Source of the DNA: Thermococcus sp. 18S1
Lineage (GTDB): Archaea > Methanobacteriota_B > Thermococci > Thermococcales > Thermococcaceae
Assembly: GCF_012027645.1 (NCBI RefSeq)
Contig: NZ_SNUU01000001.1
Coordinates: forward strand, 682,001-746,000
Reading direction: 5' to 3'
Length of the DNA stretch: 64,000 nucleotides
Positions 33,808 through 42,382 of this stretch are shown here, one piece after another; positions within the stretch are counted from its first letter, which is position 1, and every line of letters begins with the position of its first letter. The notes beneath the pieces are model-generated. The model saw nothing but the letters and a program-made list of their open reading frames with translations. It did no database searches and had not been told where the DNA came from. The position numbers and the translations under genes are program-made.

Positions 33808-33878
33808 ATTTCCCTTGCCGATGTCTCTGAGTAGTCCCTTAAAAAGTTTTTGGCAAGTTTTTGGTTAACCTATCCTGG

Positions 33879-33945
33879 ATGTGCGATACTTTTTGACACT
33901 TGGCACTCAAAGAACTCCCCGAAATCTTTAAACACTTTCGCACAT
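33879..33945. promoter_or_regulatory. Inverted repeat flanking the CBS gene promoter
   Basis: ATGTGCGA (33879-33886) and TCGCACAT (33938-33945) are perfect 8-bp inverted arms on either side of the TATA-like TTTAAA (33927-33932) of the CBS gene. The second arm sits near the expected transcription start. The 51-base separation makes a DNA-looping or two-site operator more likely than a hairpin, but chance is possible. Confidence 0.3.
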
Positions 33946-33966
33946 TAGTGTTTAAGCGTGGGGCGT

Positions 33967-34524
33967 ATGGACACTCTGAATGCAGGAGGAAAATCCCATG
34001 AGGCCAAGGCGAAGAAGATACGGATAATCCACAGCAAGAGGCGGCTCCTTCAACTCCAGCGCAAGGAAGAGCTCAGCCACAACATAAGGTACGTCTCCAA
34101 GGTTCCCGTGAGGCTGGTCATGGATCGCGACTACCTCGTCGTTCACCCTCACGACTCCCTGGCGACCCTCATAGAGAGCATGGGCGAGGAGGAAAGCTCC
34201 GCCATCGTCGTTGATTCCGAGGGAAAGCTCGTCGGATTCGTCACGATGAAGGACATCCTCCACCTCTTCGACGTCCCCAGGAGGCACTCCATAGTGGGCT
34301 TCGGCCTGCTGAAGAGGTACTCCGTCACGAGGGCGACGCGGGTGGAAGACATAATGGTCACCAAGCCGGTAACCGTGAACATAAACGACGACCTGGGGCA
34401 CGCGATAAGAATAATGCTCGAAACCGGAAAACACCACCTTCCGGTGGTGGACGACGATGGTAAAGCCCACGGCCTGCTGGAGGTTAAGGACATAATACGC
34501 CTCATACGCCTCGTCTCGCTCTGA
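33967..34524 (+). CDS. Protein with two CBS domains
   Basis: 185 residues from ATG 33967; GTG 33958 is an alternative, and the TATA at 33927-33932 puts the transcript start near 33955, so the leader is very short either way. After a basic N-terminal helix (SKRRLLQLQRKEEL), two CBS repeats follow (PVRLVMDRDYLVVHPHDSLATL... and VEDIMVTKPVTVNINDDLGHAI...). CBS pairs bind adenosine nucleotides and regulate attached or partner proteins. The next gene, an antiporter, starts 21 bases downstream and is probably co-transcribed, so control of ion transport by nucleotide level is a possibility. Confidence 0.85.
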   Translation: MDTLNAGGKSHEAKAKKIRIIHSKRRLLQLQRKEELSHNIRYVSKVPVRLVMDRDYLVVHPHDSLATLIESMGEEESSAIVVDSEGKLVGFVTMKDILHLFDVPRRHSIVGFGLLKRYSVTRATRVEDIMVTKPVTVNINDDLGHAIRIMLETGKHHLPVVDDDGKAHGLLEVKDIIRLIRLVSL

Positions 34525-34545
34525 CCACTAAAATCGGGTGTTACC

Positions 34546-35688
34546 ATGGACGTCTTCCTGGAGCTGGCGGTTATACTGATTACGGCCAAGCTGATGGGCT
34601 ACCTGAGCTCGAGGCTTGGCTTCCCCGCGGCTTTGGGTCAGATAATCGGCGGAATACTCCTCGGTCCGTCCCTTCTGAACTTCGTCACCTACGGCGAGGG
34701 GGTCAGGCTCATCTCCGAGCTGGGCGTCATAATGCTCCTCTTCCTGGCCGGCCTGGAGACTGACATGGAGGAGTTCAAGCGCGTCGGTCTTCCTGCCTTT
34801 CTCATAGCCTCCCTGGGCGTTGCTGTTCCCTTCATCTTCGGCTACGCCGTGGCCCTCAGGTGGGGTTACCCGGGAATGGAGGCCCTCTTCCTCGGTGGCG
34901 TCATGACGGCGACGAGCGTCAGTTTGACCGCGAGCGTTCTCATGGAGATGAAGCGCCTCAGAACGAGGGTCGGGGCTGCTATCCTGGCCGCGGCCGTGGT
35001 GGACGACGTCCTGGGCATAATAATCTTGACCATTCTGGTCGCCATGAACACTAAGGGCACGGTTTACGTGGGGGATATAGCGGTACTCCTCGTTGAAATC
35101 GCCGCTTTCTTCCTCTTCAGTTACCTCGTGGGCAGGGGAATCGTTAAGAAGGTTCTCAAAGGCTCCCACAGGATTAACCTCCCCGAGACGGTGACCACGG
35201 TCTCGATAGTGGTGATGCTCATCTTTGCCTACTTCGCCGAGTACTTCCAGATAGCGGCCATAACCGGCGCCTACCTGGCGGGAATACTCGTGGCCGGGAG
35301 CGACGACGCGAGGAAGATAACCGACAAGATAATTACCCTCGGCTACGCCTTCTTCATTCCGGTCTTTCTGGTCGGGGTCGGCGCCGAGACAGATGCCCAC
35401 GTGGTCTTCGCGGCCGGGGCCTTCGCGCTGGTTTACTCCCTCCTCGCCATCGTCGGCAAGGTCATCGGCTGTGGAATCGGCGGAATCCTCTCGAAGTTCA
35501 GCCCGATGGAGTCCCTTCAGATAGGCGTTGGAATGATTCCGAGAATGGAGGTCGGCCTGATAATGGCCAACATAGGCCTCGCCGAGGGAATCCTGACGAA
35601 CGAGAGCTTCTCCATAGCCATCGCGATGGTCATGGCGACGACGCTGGTCACGCCGCCGCTCCTCAAGCTGGTCTTCTCCAAGCGTTAG
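34546..35688 (+). CDS. Cation:proton antiporter, CPA2 type (second copy)
   Basis: 380 residues, about 12 membrane segments. LGFPAALGQIIGGILLGPSLLNF and AAAVVDDVLGIIILTILVAM (paired Asp of the ion site) identify a NapA/KefB-like exchanger; ITGAYLAGILVAGSD and GMIPRMEVGLIMANIGLAEG are further family blocks. It probably moves Na+ out in exchange for H+. It follows the CBS protein with a 21-base gap. It is only distantly similar to the antiporter at 21678. Confidence 0.9.
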   Translation: MDVFLELAVILITAKLMGYLSSRLGFPAALGQIIGGILLGPSLLNFVTYGEGVRLISELGVIMLLFLAGLETDMEEFKRVGLPAFLIASLGVAVPFIFGYAVALRWGYPGMEALFLGGVMTATSVSLTASVLMEMKRLRTRVGAAILAAAVVDDVLGIIILTILVAMNTKGTVYVGDIAVLLVEIAAFFLFSYLVGRGIVKKVLKGSHRINLPETVTTVSIVVMLIFAYFAEYFQIAAITGAYLAGILVAGSDDARKITDKIITLGYAFFIPVFLVGVGAETDAHVVFAAGAFALVYSLLAIVGKVIGCGIGGILSKFSPMESLQIGVGMIPRMEVGLIMANIGLAEGILTNESFSIAIAMVMATTLVTPPLLKLVFSKR

Positions 35689-35743
35689 CTCGGCCAACCG
35701 AGTGCTCATCACGCCTCAGCCAGTGCCGGTATCGTCATCGCCA
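35688..35743 (-). ncRNA. C/D box sRNA candidate antisense to antiporter 3' flank
   Basis: On the minus strand: C-like box GCGATGA (35735-35741), 15-base spacer, D' CTGA (35716-35719), four-base loop GGCG, C' TGATGA (35706-35711), exactly 12 bases (35694-35705), then a D-like CCGA (35690-35693). C and D each carry one substitution. A TATA TTTTATAAAG (35764-35773, minus) ends 23 bases upstream of the C box, matching the spacing of the other sRNAs here. I could not assign a target; an 8-base match to the CCGAGTGC of 16S is too short to rely on. Confidence 0.4.
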
Positions 35744-35763
35744 AGGTACACTTCCGGGCATAG

Positions 35764-35773
35764 CTTTATAAAA
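35764..35773. promoter_or_regulatory. Palindromic TATA shared by marC-like gene and sRNA candidate
   Basis: CTTTATAAAA reads as TATA in both directions. On the plus strand it is about 25 bases before ATG 35794; on the minus strand it is placed to drive the sRNA candidate at 35688-35743. Confidence 0.5.
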
Positions 35774-35793
35774 CCCTCACCGCAGTGGCGAAC

Positions 35794-36408
35794 ATGAGCG
35801 AGTGGCTTTCAATACTGAGTTCCGCACTATTCATGCTCATCATGATAGACCCCAGCGACAAGATACTCCTGGTCAGCCTCCTGAGGGAGGACTTCCACAT
35901 AGAGGACATTAGAACGCTTATCGTCCGAGCGAACCTGATAGGCTTCCTCCTCCTCTTCCTGTTCGCGGTATCGGGCCAGATTATCCTCCAGCAGATATTC
36001 CACATAGACATAAACGCCCTCCGCGTTGCCGGTGGTTTCGTGCTCTTCAAGATAGGCCTTGAGGCCCTCGAGAGCGGTGGTATGATGACCCTCAAGAAGG
36101 AGAAGAACATCTTGGCTTTGGCCGCAGTCCCGGTCGCGACGCCCCTCATAGCCGGTCCCGCCGCGATAACCACCGCGATAACCCTGACTGCCGAGAAGGG
36201 CCTCTACCACGCCACCGCGGCGGTGTTCCTTGCCATCATGATGACTGCCCTCGTCATGTTCGTGACGCTGTACCTGATCAAGAACGTCAGCAAAACGACC
36301 CTGGGGGTCTTCATAAGGATAATCGGTATGTTCACGATGGCTATTGGTGCCCAGATGATGGTTCAGGGCGTCGTCGGGATATATCTCCTGATGACGTCCG
36401 CTGCATGA
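35794..36408 (+). CDS. MarC-family integral membrane protein
   Basis: 204 residues from ATG 35794; GTG 35785 is an alternative, but the TATA 25 bases before the ATG suggests a leaderless message. Six membrane segments; [16 protein letters not shown] at the start, [17 protein letters not shown] in the middle and [25 protein letters not shown] at the end are MarC/SNatA family features. Some archaeal members move small neutral amino acids, most have no known role. Confidence 0.88.
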   Translation: MSEWLSILSSALFMLIMIDPSDKILLVSLLREDFHIEDIRTLIVRANLIGFLLLFLFAVSGQIILQQIFHIDINALRVAGGFVLFKIGLEALESGGMMTLKKEKNILALAAVPVATPLIAGPAAITTAITLTAEKGLYHATAAVFLAIMMTALVMFVTLYLIKNVSKTTLGVFIRIIGMFTMAIGAQMMVQGVVGIYLLMTSAA

Positions 36409-36504
36409 CGGCCCTTCGGCCCTCTGTCCTGTGAACGGGCAGGGCCAAAACTCCTGGGCTAACCTTTTAACCCCTTGAGCTTTTCCAGGAAAGGAGGGTT
36501 GAGA

Positions 36505-37818
36505 ATGAAGGTAAGGCTTGAAAAAGTTAAGGGAACGCGAGACCTGCTTCCGGAGGAGATGGCGAAGAGGAGATGGGTTTTCGAGAGAATCCGCGAGGTC
36601 TTCGAGCGGTATAACTTTCACGAGGTTCTCACGCCCACCTTTGAGTACACCGAGCTCTTCAAACTGAGGAGCGGTGAGGAGGTTGTCGAGCAGCTCTACG
36701 CCTTCGACGACAAGGGCGGACGGAACCTCTCGCTCAGACCAGATATGACGTCCAGCGTCGCGAGGCTCTACGTCAACGGCTTCCAGAACGCCCCGAAGCC
36801 CGTTAAATGGTACTACATGGCCAACATGTTCCGCTATGAGGAGCCCCAGAGCGGCCGTTACCGCGAGTTCTGGCAGGCGGGGGTGGAGCTCCTCGGAAGC
36901 GATAAAGTTGAGGCGGACGCGGAGGTTATAGCGCTCTTCGTTGAGAGCTACCTCGCCACCGGCCTTGAGGACTTCACCGTGAACATAGGCGACCGCGTTC
37001 TCCTCGACGAGTTCGCAAAGATGCTCGGCGTTGAGGACGACGTGGGCCTGATGAGGCTCATAGACAAGAAGGACAAGATGAGCAGGGAGGACTTCGCCGG
37101 CGCCCTGAGGGAGTTCGGGCTGGACGAGGAGGGCGTCGAGAAAGTCCTGGCTCTGGTGGAGATAAAGGGCCTCCCCGAAGAGGTTCTTCCGAAGGCGGAG
37201 GAGCTGTTCACGGGCGAGGCGGCGAGGGCCGAGATTGACCGTCTCTACGAGCTGGTCGATTTGCTCGACGCCTACGGCGTCTCGAAGTGGATAAGGATAG
37301 ACCTCGGCATAGCGAGGGGCTTCGACTACTACACGAGCATAGTCTTTGAAGCAATCGCCCCCAACGACCTCGGCATAGGCTCGATAGGCGGCGGCGGCCG
37401 CTACGACAACCTCATCTCCGTCTTCGGCGGAAAGCCGACCCCGGCGACGGGCTTTGCCATCGGAATCGAGCGCCTCATTCCGATACTCGAGTGGAAGGGG
37501 CTCATCCCGGAGCCGAAGCTCAGGCCCGACGTCTACGTCGTGCCCATAGGGAAGGACGCCGAGCTGAGGAGGGCCGCCGTTGAGGTAACGAGCGCCCTGA
37601 GGGCCGCGGGCGTCAAAACCGACTGCGAGCTAACCGGAAGAAAGCTCAGGAAGGCACTCGATTACGCTGGAAAGCTCGGGGTTCCGTACGTCGTCCTCGT
37701 TGGGAAGAAGGATCTGGCGGAAGGAAAGGTCACGGTAAGGGACATGGGGAGTGGAGAGCAGAGAACGGTGGAAAAGGAGAAGGTTGTGGGGGAGGTTCTG
37801 GGCCTTTTGGGCCTTTGA
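36505..37818 (+). CDS. hisS: Histidyl-tRNA synthetase
   Basis: 437 residues from ATG 36505 (GGAGGG upstream). Class II synthetase: motif 2 region WYYMANMFRYEEPQSGRYREFWQAGVELLG, histidine-specific blocks GIARGFDYYTSIVFEA and GGGGRYDNL, motif 3 ATGFAIGIERLI, and a C-terminal anticodon-binding domain (PDVYVVPIGKDAEL...). It charges tRNA-His. The frame could extend to 36475 but no good start exists there. It is convergent with a 40-residue ORF. Confidence 0.96.
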   Translation: MKVRLEKVKGTRDLLPEEMAKRRWVFERIREVFERYNFHEVLTPTFEYTELFKLRSGEEVVEQLYAFDDKGGRNLSLRPDMTSSVARLYVNGFQNAPKPVKWYYMANMFRYEEPQSGRYREFWQAGVELLGSDKVEADAEVIALFVESYLATGLEDFTVNIGDRVLLDEFAKMLGVEDDVGLMRLIDKKDKMSREDFAGALREFGLDEEGVEKVLALVEIKGLPEEVLPKAEELFTGEAARAEIDRLYELVDLLDAYGVSKWIRIDLGIARGFDYYTSIVFEAIAPNDLGIGSIGGGGRYDNLISVFGGKPTPATGFAIGIERLIPILEWKGLIPEPKLRPDVYVVPIGKDAELRRAAVEVTSALRAAGVKTDCELTGRKLRKALDYAGKLGVPYVVLVGKKDLAEGKVTVRDMGSGEQRTVEKEKVVGEVLGLLGL

Positions 37819-37820
37819 AC

Positions 37821-37943
37821 TCACTTCTTCACCTCCACCCTGAACTCCCGCGCCTTTCTCTTCATCCTCCACTCCTCGAGCTTCCTCACGAACGGGCAGC
37901 GGGAGCGCCAGCGCCAGTAGGCTCTCTTCAGTCCATCCAGCAT
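37821..37943 (-). CDS. Very small basic protein, 40 aa, Trp/Arg rich
   Basis: A short minus-strand ORF between hisS and the PLD-like gene. From ATG 37943 (GGTGAT four bases upstream, overlapping the PLD-like stop codon) it begins MLDGLKRAYWRWRSRCPF and ends EVKK; ATG 37949 is an alternative two codons earlier. It is strongly basic, with three tryptophans, suggesting RNA or membrane binding. The good ribosome site and coupling to the upstream stop argue that it is translated. No family recognised. Confidence 0.55.
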   Translation of the reverse strand: MLDGLKRAYWRWRSRCPFVRKLEEWRMKRKAREFRVEVKK

Positions 37944-37948
37944 TTTCA

Positions 37949-38734
37949 TCACCCGATGCTCTTTTTGATCTCCTTAAAGTACTCCAAGAGTGCCTCCGCA
38001 ATCTCCTGGGACTCGATTCTAACGCTCACCTCGTGATTCCAGTCCAGCGCGGCCTCGCTCCAGTTGTGACTTCCGAGGTAAACCACCCTGCCGTCTATCA
38101 CCACCATCTTTGTGTGGAGGGTTACCGAGGGGGAATCAAAGACCACATCGACCCCGTTGGAGCGGAGGTAGTCGTAGGTGGCCCTGTTGTCCTCGATGCC
38201 GTTTTCGAGTATCACGTGGACGCTCACGCCCCTCTTCTTGGCCTCCACCAGCGCCCTTATCAGGTCGTTGGCATGGTCGTAGCTGTCGGTGGGGTCGTAC
38301 TTCATGAGAAACATGGTGACGTAAACGCTCTCCCGCGCACCGCGTATGTCCTCGATGAGGCTCCAGTAATACGCGTCATCCACCAGCAGTTTCGCAGGGG
38401 GAACGTTCTCCCCCTTTTTTGACCCCTCCAGCAGGCAGTCGCGGTACTTCGCGCTGAGCTCCTCAAGGCTCTCACTCGTCCTGGTTAATGTCGAGTTCAG
38501 GAGCCGGAGGTTCTCGATGCAGGCAGTGAGGTTCTTTCTGAGCTCCGTTTCAACGCTGCGGTTCTCGATGTACCTGGTTTCTGTCACGGTGAGGGTTTCG
38601 GTGACCGTTCTGGTTTTTTCCAGGGTGGCGGTTTTCTCCGCGGTGGCTTCCAGGGTTGACGTGCTTCCGAGGCAGCCAGAAGTTACGAGCATCGCTGCCA
38701 CCAGTATTGCCATGAGGTACACTTTTGACCGCAT
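37949..38734 (-). CDS. Phospholipase D-like lipoprotein
   Basis: 261 residues. Signal peptide with lipobox VTSGCLGS (Cys near residue 22), a Thr/Ser-rich and coiled-coil stalk (about 25-105), and a single PLD domain with the HKD motif HTKMVVIDGRVVYLGSHNWS in the C-terminal third. Single-HKD enzymes such as Nuc act as dimers and cleave phosphodiesters in DNA or lipids. The protein would sit on the outer face of the membrane. Its own stop overlaps the start of the 40-residue ORF. Confidence 0.88.
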   Translation of the reverse strand: MRSKVYLMAILVAAMLVTSGCLGSTSTLEATAEKTATLEKTRTVTETLTVTETRYIENRSVETELRKNLTACIENLRLLNSTLTRTSESLEELSAKYRDCLLEGSKKGENVPPAKLLVDDAYYWSLIEDIRGARESVYVTMFLMKYDPTDSYDHANDLIRALVEAKKRGVSVHVILENGIEDNRATYDYLRSNGVDVVFDSPSVTLHTKMVVIDGRVVYLGSHNWSEAALDWNHEVSVRIESQEIAEALLEYFKEIKKSIG

Positions 38735-38810
38735 GATGGTCGTAGGAGAATACGCCTTAAAGCTTTAGCGGGTGAAACCTTTTAACGTCCTCCGCCTACC
38801 CCGGGTGATT

Positions 38811-38866
38811 GGGATGATGAATCTGGAGCCCCCTGAGCGGTGAGGAGGTTTCGCGGGGCTGACCGA
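38811..38866 (+). ncRNA. C/D box sRNA, in the leader of the coiled-coil gene
   Basis: C box ATGATGA (38814-38820), 12-base guide (38821-38832), D' CTGA (38833-38836), four-base loop GCGG, C' TGAGGA (38841-38846, one mismatch), 12-base guide (38847-38858), D box CTGA (38859-38862). Both guide spacings are exactly 12. A TTTTAA element (38780-38785) ends 29 bases before the C box. The D guide GGTTTCGCGGGG shares nine bases of complementarity with CGCGAAACC of archaeal 16S rRNA (from memory), with mismatches next to the D box; the D' guide target is unknown. The next ORF starts six bases after the D box. Confidence 0.75.
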
Positions 38867-38867
38867 G

Positions 38868-39164
38868 ATGATAAGGGAACGCCTCTGTCGGGAGTACCTG
38901 GAGGAAATCGACCGGCTGGAGCGTTCGCTCCGGGAGCTGGAGGATGAGCTCGTAGAGCTGAGAATGCAGCTGAACCTCAAGGTGGATGAGGCCAACAGGC
39001 TCGCCATAGAGAACGCAAGCCTGAGGCACAGGATTGAGATGATGGAGCGGCGCGAGAAACGGCTGGTGGAGTTTCTCCGGAAGCTTAAGATTCCCATAAT
39101 ATACATCGACGAGGAGCAGTTCGAGGACGTGGATGTGGACATCGGGCCCGATTCGAAGGACTGA
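38868..39164 (+). CDS. Coiled-coil hypothetical protein, 98 aa
   Basis: Nearly the whole protein up to residue 75 is a heptad-rich coiled coil (EYLEEIDRLERSLRELEDELVEL...), followed by a short strand IPIIYIDEEQ and an acidic tail EDVDVDIGPDSKD. An in-frame TGA at 38841 limits the start to ATG 38868 or later; no good ribosome site precedes it, and the start lies directly behind a C/D box sRNA. The message may be processed from, or compete with, the sRNA. Family not recognised. Confidence 0.65.
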   Translation: MIRERLCREYLEEIDRLERSLRELEDELVELRMQLNLKVDEANRLAIENASLRHRIEMMERREKRLVEFLRKLKIPIIYIDEEQFEDVDVDIGPDSKD

Positions 39165-39219
39165 GGAAAACCTTAATAGCCCAACTTCCTTTTCTACTTC
39201 AGCTTAAGAGGTGAGGCTA

Positions 39220-41964
39220 ATGAGCATGGATATGACCACGAGGATGTTTAAGGAAGAGGGGTGGATGAGGAAGCAGTGCCCCAAGTGCGGTAAATTCTTC
39301 TGGACGCTCGACCCGGACAGGAAAACCTGCGGTGACCCGCCGTGTGACGAGTACTCGTTCATCGGAAAGCCGGGGATACCGAAGAAGTACACCCTCGAGG
39401 AGATGCGCGAGAAGTTCCTGAGCTTCTTCGAAAAGCACGGGCACGGGAGGGTGAAGCGCTTCCCGGTCCTTCCGCGCTGGAGAGACGACGTTCTCCTCGT
39501 CGGGGCTTCGATCATGGACTTCCAGCCGTGGGTCATAAGCGGCGAAGCCGACCCGCCGGCCAACCCGCTCACCATAAGCCAGCCCTCGATAAGGTTCACC
39601 GACATAGACAACGTTGGAATAACCGGCAGGCACTTCACGATCTTCGAGATGATGGCGCACCACGCCTTCAACTACCCCGACAAGCCGATTTACTGGATGG
39701 ACGAGACGGTTGAGCTGGCCTTCGAGTTCTTCACCAAGGAGCTCGGGATGAAGGGTGAGGACATCACCTTCAAGGAGAACCCGTGGGCCGGCGGTGGAAA
39801 CGCTGGTCCAGCATTCGAGGTTCTCTACCGCGGTCTTGAGGTGGCAACGCTGGTTTTCATGCAGTACAAGAAGGCGCCAAAGGACGCCGACCCGGCTCAG
39901 GTTGTGGAGATCAAGGGCGACTACTACGTCCCCATGGAGACCCGCGTTGTTGACACCGGATACGGCCTCGAGAGGCTCGTCTGGATGAGCCACGGGACGC
40001 CCACCGCCTACGACGCCGTCCTTGGCTACGTCGTCGAGCCGCTCAAGAGGATGGCGGGTGTGGAGAAGATAGATGAGCGCATCCTCATGGAGAACTCCCG
40101 CCTCGCTGGAATGTTTGACATCGAGGACATGGGCGACCTGAGGTACCTCCGCGAGCAAGTCGCTAAACGCGTCGGAATCAGCGTCGAGGAGCTTACAAAG
40201 GCTGTGAGGCCCTACGAGCTGATATATGCTGTAGCGGACCATACCAAGGCCCTAACCTTCATGCTGGCAGATGGCGTTATCCCGTCCAACGTCAAGGCCG
40301 GCTACCTCGCGAGGCTCCTGATAAGGAAGAGCATAAGGCACCTCCGCGAGCTCGGCCTCGAGGTCCCGCTGGCGGAGATAGTGGCCATGCACATAAAGGA
40401 GCTCTCCCCAACCTACCCCGAGTTCAAGGAGATGGAAGACGTTATCCTGGACATAATCAACGTCGAGGAGAGGCGCTACCAGGAGACCCTCAGGCGCGGA
40501 AGCGACCTCGTGAAGCGCGAGGTGGCCAAGCTCAAGAAGGCCGGCAAGGACGAGATTCCGCTCGAAAGGCTCCTCCTGTTCTACGAGAGCCACGGCTTAA
40601 CCCCCGAGATCGTCGCGGAGGTGGCGCAGAGGGAGGGCATAAAGGTCGAGATACCCGACAACTTCTACACGCTGGTCGCCAAGGAGGCGGAGAAGGCGGA
40701 GAAGAAGACCGCCGCTGAATACGCCGTTGACTTCGAGCTGGTCAAAGATTTGCCAGACACGAGGACGCTCTACTACGAGGATCCGTTCATGAAGGAGTTC
40801 GACGCCGAGGTTCTCAAGGTCATAGACGACTGGGTGGTTCTCAACCAGACCGCCTTCTATCCGGAGGGCGGCGGTCAGCCGTGCGACCTCGGTGAGCTCG
40901 AGGTTGAGGGGGAGAAGGTGGAGGTCAGGGACGTTCAGAAGATAGGTAAGGTCATCCTCCACAGGGTCGAGAGGTCCGAGCTATTCAAGCCCGGCGCGAA
41001 GGTTCACGGAAGGATCGACTGGGACAGGAGAATACAGCACATGCGCCACCACACCGGAACCCACGTCCTCATGGGTGCCCTCGTGAGGGTTCTCGGCAAG
41101 CACGTCTGGCAGGCCGGTTCACAGCTCCACACCGACTGGGCCAGGCTGGACATAAGCCACTACAAGCGCATAAGTGAGGATGAGCTCAGGGAGATAGAGC
41201 GCCTCGCCAACCGCGTTGTCATGGAGAACAGGAAGGTCACCTGGGAGTGGCTCCCGAGGACGGAGGCCGAGATGAAGTACGGCTTCAGGCTCTACCAGGG
41301 TGGAGTCGTCCCCGGAAGGGTCATCAGGGTGCTCAAGATCGAGGACTGGGACGTCCAGGCCTGCGGTGGAACGCACCTGCCCAACACTGGCCTTATAGGT
41401 CCGATCAAGATTCTGAGAACCGAGCGCATACAGGACGGCGTTGAGAGAATAATCTTCGCCGCCGGAGAGGCCGCTGTTGACTGGATGCAGGAGACCGAGA
41501 GGCTCCTCAAGAGAACCGCCGAGACCTTCCGCGTCCCGCCCGAGAAGGTGCCGGAGACTGCCGAGAGGTTCTTCAACGAGTGGAAGGAGGCGAGAAAGGA
41601 GGTCGAGAAGCTCAGGAAGGAGCTGGCCAAGCTCCTCGTCTACGAGCTCGAGGGGAAGGTCGAGAAGGTTGGGGAGGTTGAGTTCATCGGAGCCGTCGTT
41701 GAGGGCGCGATGGACGACCTCCGCGAGGCGGCAAACAAGCTCAGGAAGGAGAAGAGGGTTATAGTCCTCATCAGCAGGGAGGGCCACTTCGTTGTGGCGG
41801 TCGGTGATGGCCTCGAGCTCAAAGCTGGGGAGCTGGCGAAGATAATAACCTCCGTCGCCGGCGGCGGTGGCGGAAGGAAGGAGCTCGCCCAGGGCAGAAT
41901 CAAGAACCCGCTGAAGGCGGAGGAGGCTATAGCGCAGACAAAAGAGAAAATTAAAATGCATTAG
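39220..41964 (+). CDS. alaS: Alanyl-tRNA synthetase
   Basis: 914 residues from ATG 39220 (GAGGTGA upstream). The archaeal form: N-terminal zinc-ribbon extension (CPKCGKFF...CGDPPC), class II catalytic core with [15 protein letters not shown], the tRNA-recognition helices, the editing domain with HHTGTHVL and [10 protein letters not shown] zinc/catalytic motifs, and the C-Ala dimerisation domain ending [13 protein letters not shown]. It charges tRNA-Ala and clears mischarged Ser/Gly. A separate editing factor, AlaX, is encoded at 63236. Confidence 0.97.
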   Translation: MSMDMTTRMFKEEGWMRKQCPKCGKFFWTLDPDRKTCGDPPCDEYSFIGKPGIPKKYTLEEMREKFLSFFEKHGHGRVKRFPVLPRWRDDVLLVGASIMDFQPWVISGEADPPANPLTISQPSIRFTDIDNVGITGRHFTIFEMMAHHAFNYPDKPIYWMDETVELAFEFFTKELGMKGEDITFKENPWAGGGNAGPAFEVLYRGLEVATLVFMQYKKAPKDADPAQVVEIKGDYYVPMETRVVDTGYGLERLVWMSHGTPTAYDAVLGYVVEPLKRMAGVEKIDERILMENSRLAGMFDIEDMGDLRYLREQVAKRVGISVEELTKAVRPYELIYAVADHTKALTFMLADGVIPSNVKAGYLARLLIRKSIRHLRELGLEVPLAEIVAMHIKELSPTYPEFKEMEDVILDIINVEERRYQETLRRGSDLVKREVAKLKKAGKDEIPLERLLLFYESHGLTPEIVAEVAQREGIKVEIPDNFYTLVAKEAEKAEKKTAAEYAVDFELVKDLPDTRTLYYEDPFMKEFDAEVLKVIDDWVVLNQTAFYPEGGGQPCDLGELEVEGEKVEVRDVQKIGKVILHRVERSELFKPGAKVHGRIDWDRRIQHMRHHTGTHVLMGALVRVLGKHVWQAGSQLHTDWARLDISHYKRISEDELREIERLANRVVMENRKVTWEWLPRTEAEMKYGFRLYQGGVVPGRVIRVLKIEDWDVQACGGTHLPNTGLIGPIKILRTERIQDGVERIIFAAGEAAVDWMQETERLLKRTAETFRVPPEKVPETAERFFNEWKEARKEVEKLRKELAKLLVYELEGKVEKVGEVEFIGAVVEGAMDDLREAANKLRKEKRVIVLISREGHFVVAVGDGLELKAGELAKIITSVAGGGGGRKELAQGRIKNPLKAEEAIAQTKEKIKMH

Positions 41965-41965
41965 T

Positions 41966-42376
41966 TTATATTAGCTCATAATAGTACACCACTTTGTCAT
42001 AAAGTGGATCTTCCTTGCAGATTTTTATCTTTTTAATGCTACCTTTTGGTTTTACTTTGACATCTTTGCTGGATCCTCTTATCCATTCTTTGCATTCATT
42101 ATCACTTGGAGCTAGTACTTCACCTACCTCATTCTCATCTTCACTACAATAATACACAATAAAACATCTATCATCCTCTTTGCATATTATGAAACACCAT
42201 ACGCCAAAGTCAACAATTCTGCATGGTTTGTCTGCTACTGTTACTTTTGAACTATTGCAGTCTATAGTGTATCCAAATTTATTACCAGTGCATGCTCCCA
42301 TGTTCTTACACCTCTGCATGATTATGTTACTGGTTTTTGTGTAGTTATCCTTAAGAACCTTAGCTATTGAAGTCAT
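41966..42376 (-). CDS. AT-rich orphan ORF, cysteine-rich protein
   Basis: 136 residues with ten cysteines, many in aromatic-rich strands (FGVWCFIICKEDDRCFIVYYCSEDE), and a Lys-rich C-terminal part. No signal peptide or membrane segment is clear. The ORF is about 30-35% GC in sampled lines against the mid-fifties around it, and uses A/T-ending codons unlike its neighbours. It ends one base after alaS and its ATG is only six bases from the divergent GTG at 42383, with no ribosome site seen. It is likely a recent foreign insertion; function unknown. Confidence 0.55.
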   Translation of the reverse strand: MTSIAKVLKDNYTKTSNIIMQRCKNMGACTGNKFGYTIDCNSSKVTVADKPCRIVDFGVWCFIICKEDDRCFIVYYCSEDENEVGEVLAPSDNECKEWIRGSSKDVKVKPKGSIKKIKICKEDPLYDKVVYYYELI

Positions 42377-42382
42377 ATGTAG

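Noticed and set aside
38815-38844. Nine-codon upstream ORF before the coiled-coil gene, followed by GGAGG
   Set aside because: The same bases are explained better by the C, D' and C' boxes of a C/D box sRNA with exact 12-base guides.
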